Origin: Caballeronia novacaledonica
Lineage (GTDB): Bacteria; Pseudomonadota; Gammaproteobacteria; Burkholderiales; Burkholderiaceae
Assembly: GCF_900258035.1 (NCBI RefSeq)
Contig: NZ_OGTP01000031.1
Location: forward strand, 1 to 64,000
Reading direction: 5' to 3'
Length of the DNA stretch: 64,000 bases
Shown here: positions 62,584 to 64,000 of the stretch, piece after piece
Layout: each line of letters opens with the position of its first letter
Position numbering within the stretch: the first letter of the stretch is position 1
Made by a program: the position numbers and the translations under genes
Notes under the pieces: model-generated
What the model was told of the DNA's origin: nothing
The model's input: the letters and a program-made list of their open reading frames with translations, nothing else
The model's database searches: none

Positions 62584-63618
62584 ATGCATTCCGTGATGCC
62601 ATCCGAATCCCTGCCCTCTCTCGCGAAAGACGCTGACCGTCGCGCGCCGCGCTCGCCGGCATGGCGCGATCTGGCCTGCGTGATCTCGATCACGGTCATC
62701 GCCGGCGCGCTCTTCGCGCGCTTCGACTTCAGCGAGTACACGTTTCGCCTCACGCGCAGCGCCGAGCGCTTCCAGCTCGACGAATTGCCGCCGACGCTCG
62801 TCGTGCTCGCGGTCGGCTTCGCGTGGTTCGCGTGGCGGCGTTATCGCGAGGCGCAATCGGAAGTGCGGCGGCGGCGCGTGCTGGAGGAAGAAGCCGAGCA
62901 TCTGCTCGCGGAGAACCGGCGGCTCGCGAGCCAGGCGCTCGCCGCGCAGGAAATCGAGCGCCGCCATCTCGCGCGCGAACTGCACGACGAGCTCGGCCAA
63001 TACCTCAACGCGATGGCCCTCGATGCGGGACGTATCCGCGATCTGTCGGCGGGGCGCGAGCCGGAAGTGCATCGGCTGTCGCTGTCGCTGATGCAAAGCG
63101 CGACGCACGTGTATCGCGAGATCGGCGGAATGATCCGCAAGCTGCGTCCCATCGGGCTCGATGAATTCGGCTTGCCGACCGCGCTCGAACATTGCATCGA
63201 CGGCTGGCGCGAGCGCTTGCCCGAGGCGACCTTCACGCTCGCCGTCAATGGCGACTTCGACAATCTGAGCGATGCGCTCAACATCACGCTCTACCGGCTC
63301 GTGCAGGAAGGGCTCACGAACGTGTCGAAGTTCGCGCGGGGCGCACGCGTGGAGATTTATCTGGCGCGCGCGCCGCAGGAAATCCTCGTGACGATGGCCG
63401 ACGACGGACCGGGCGTCGATCTCGCGAAACCGCGCGAAGGACTTGGCCTGATCGGCATGCGCGAGCGCGTCGAGGCGCTCGGCGGCGAGTTTCACATCGC
63501 GAGCGAACCGGGAGCAGGCTTCCTGTTTTGCGCGCGCGTGCCGGCTCAGGCGGGGCTGCCGTTGCCGACTTCGGTTCCGAACGAAGCGGCGGCGGACGAG
63601 GCGAAATCGGCGAAATGA
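62584..63618 (+). CDS. Sensor histidine kinase (HisKA_3 type)
   Basis: A 344-residue kinase with two hydrophobic segments (LACVISITVIAGALFARF and LPPTLVVLAVGFAWFAW) and a coiled linker. The phosphorylation motif is HLARELHDELGQYLNAM and the ATPase has LVQEGLTNVSKFARGA, DDGPGV and GLGLIGMRERV. The periplasmic loop is short, so the signal may be in the membrane or cytoplasm. ATG 62584 and 62596 are both possible starts. Its 3' end overlaps the converging response-regulator gene by 73 bp. It is probably the partner of that regulator and lies next to the TonB receptor and PQQ-associated genes. Confidence 0.85.
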   Translation: MHSVMPSESLPSLAKDADRRAPRSPAWRDLACVISITVIAGALFARFDFSEYTFRLTRSAERFQLDELPPTLVVLAVGFAWFAWRRYREAQSEVRRRRVLEEEAEHLLAENRRLASQALAAQEIERRHLARELHDELGQYLNAMALDAGRIRDLSAGREPEVHRLSLSLMQSATHVYREIGGMIRKLRPIGLDEFGLPTALEHCIDGWRERLPEATFTLAVNGDFDNLSDALNITLYRLVQEGLTNVSKFARGARVEIYLARAPQEILVTMADDGPGVDLAKPREGLGLIGMRERVEALGGEFHIASEPGAGFLFCARVPAQAGLPLPTSVPNEAAADEAKSAK

Positions 63619-64000
63619 AGGCCCAGGCGATTCGCGATTTGCGCGAGCTGCACGCCGTTGTCCGCGCCGAACTTCTGCCGGATCACCGATTGATGATTCG
63701 CGACCGTCTTCTGACTCAAGCCCAGCTTTTCCGCGATGCTCGGCAGCGTATAACCCTGCACGAGCAGACGCAGCACTTCGAATTCGCGCGCCGATAGCTG
63801 ACGTCCTTCCTGAATGCTCGTGCGCAACGCGAGCGCTTGCGAAACGTCGGGACTCAGATACGAAATGCGCCGCGCGACGGATCGCACCGCTTCGACGAGC
63901 ACATCGGGCGCGCTCGCCTTCGTGACATAGCCGCGCGCGCCGGCGTCGAGCGCGCGCCGCACGAAGATCGCTTCCTCGTGCACGCTGAAGATCAGCACAT
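63546..64000 (-). CDS. NarL/LuxR-type response regulator (5' end outside the window)
   Basis: The minus strand gives the second half of a receiver domain (LIFSVHEEAIFVRRALDAGA, conserved Lys in VTKASAP) and a complete LuxR-type HTH (LSAREFEVLRLLVQGYTLPS, then GLSQKTVANHQSVIRQKF). The protein starts beyond position 64000, so it is partial here. It overlaps the kinase gene tail to tail by 73 bp and is its likely partner. Such pairs control alcohol or PQQ oxidation genes in related bacteria. Confidence 0.87.
   Translation of the reverse strand, partial: VLIFSVHEEAIFVRRALDAGARGYVTKASAPDVLVEAVRSVARRISYLSPDVSQALALRTSIQEGRQLSAREFEVLRLLVQGYTLPSIAEKLGLSQKTVANHQSVIRQKFGADNGVQLAQIANRLGLHFADFASSAAASFGTEVGNGSPA

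Overview
The window is high-GC DNA (roughly two thirds G+C by eye) with the gene content of a Burkholderiaceae member of the Burkholderia/Paraburkholderia/Caballeronia group. Supporting features are the split hopanoid (hpn) loci, a DUF4148 protein, a monomeric NADP isocitrate dehydrogenase, a CstA/YbdD pair and many NarL-type two-component systems. The assignment comes from gene content only; no rRNA or tRNA gene was recognised here.

Layout. (1) 78-2503 is a small accessory segment bounded by a 26-bp inverted repeat (25 of 26 positions match). It holds a broken RES-type N-terminal domain remnant, an HNH nuclease gene and a two-HTH XRE regulator whose 3' end looks frameshifted. (2) 2531-5692 is a GntP-type permease divergent from a PAS/AAA+/Fis sigma-54 activator, with a readable -24/-12 promoter and three related palindromes between them. 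(3) 5784-13341 carries envelope and stress genes: a small lipoprotein, Blc lipocalin, AEC carrier, DUF4148 protein, NADPH-FMN reductase, a repeat-rich stress protein and a large hybrid kinase. A perfect inverted pair of DnaA boxes lies in a gap here. (4) 14099-16101 is a signalling operon of receiver, CheC and GGDEF proteins. (5) 16330-21114 is the hopanoid core hpnD-hpnE-shc-hpnG, overlapping head to tail, followed by an acyl-CoA thioesterase. (6) 21743-26263 is the lipid-trafficking set mlaA and hpnN, divergent from hpnM. (7) 26294-30792 is a NarL-type kinase/regulator pair divergent from cstA-ybdD. (8) A Phd/PIN toxin-antitoxin pair sits at 30933-31561. (9) 31629-39603 holds hpnH-ispH, hpnB, a hypothetical gene, icd and hpnA. 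(10) 39777-45515 is a chemotaxis-like signalling operon: kinase with three receivers, CheR, CheB and REC-kinase. (11) 45565-55785 is mixed housekeeping and accessory content: acyP, egtD, rarD, small secreted proteins, a lytic transglycosylase, an MFS exporter, a PhnZ-like HD protein and a J-domain protein. (12) 55844-58225 is a SulP-STAS-cNMP transporter fusion. (13) 58268 to the end is a DUF2380 protein, a YVTN propeller, a TonB-dependent receptor and a kinase/regulator pair. This resembles the accessory genes found next to PQQ-dependent alcohol dehydrogenases.

How it fits together. The hpn genes describe hopanoid synthesis and transport. HpnD/E make squalene precursors, Shc cyclises squalene, HpnH and HpnG extend the side chain, HpnA/HpnB are associated sugar-handling enzymes, and HpnM/HpnN with MlaA are likely to move hopanoids between membranes. 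No hpnC is present in the window. Starts were moved inward from the longest reading frame where a ribosome binding site, a stop-start overlap or a signal peptide argued for it. Function calls rest on recognised motifs and on memory of families, not on database searches.
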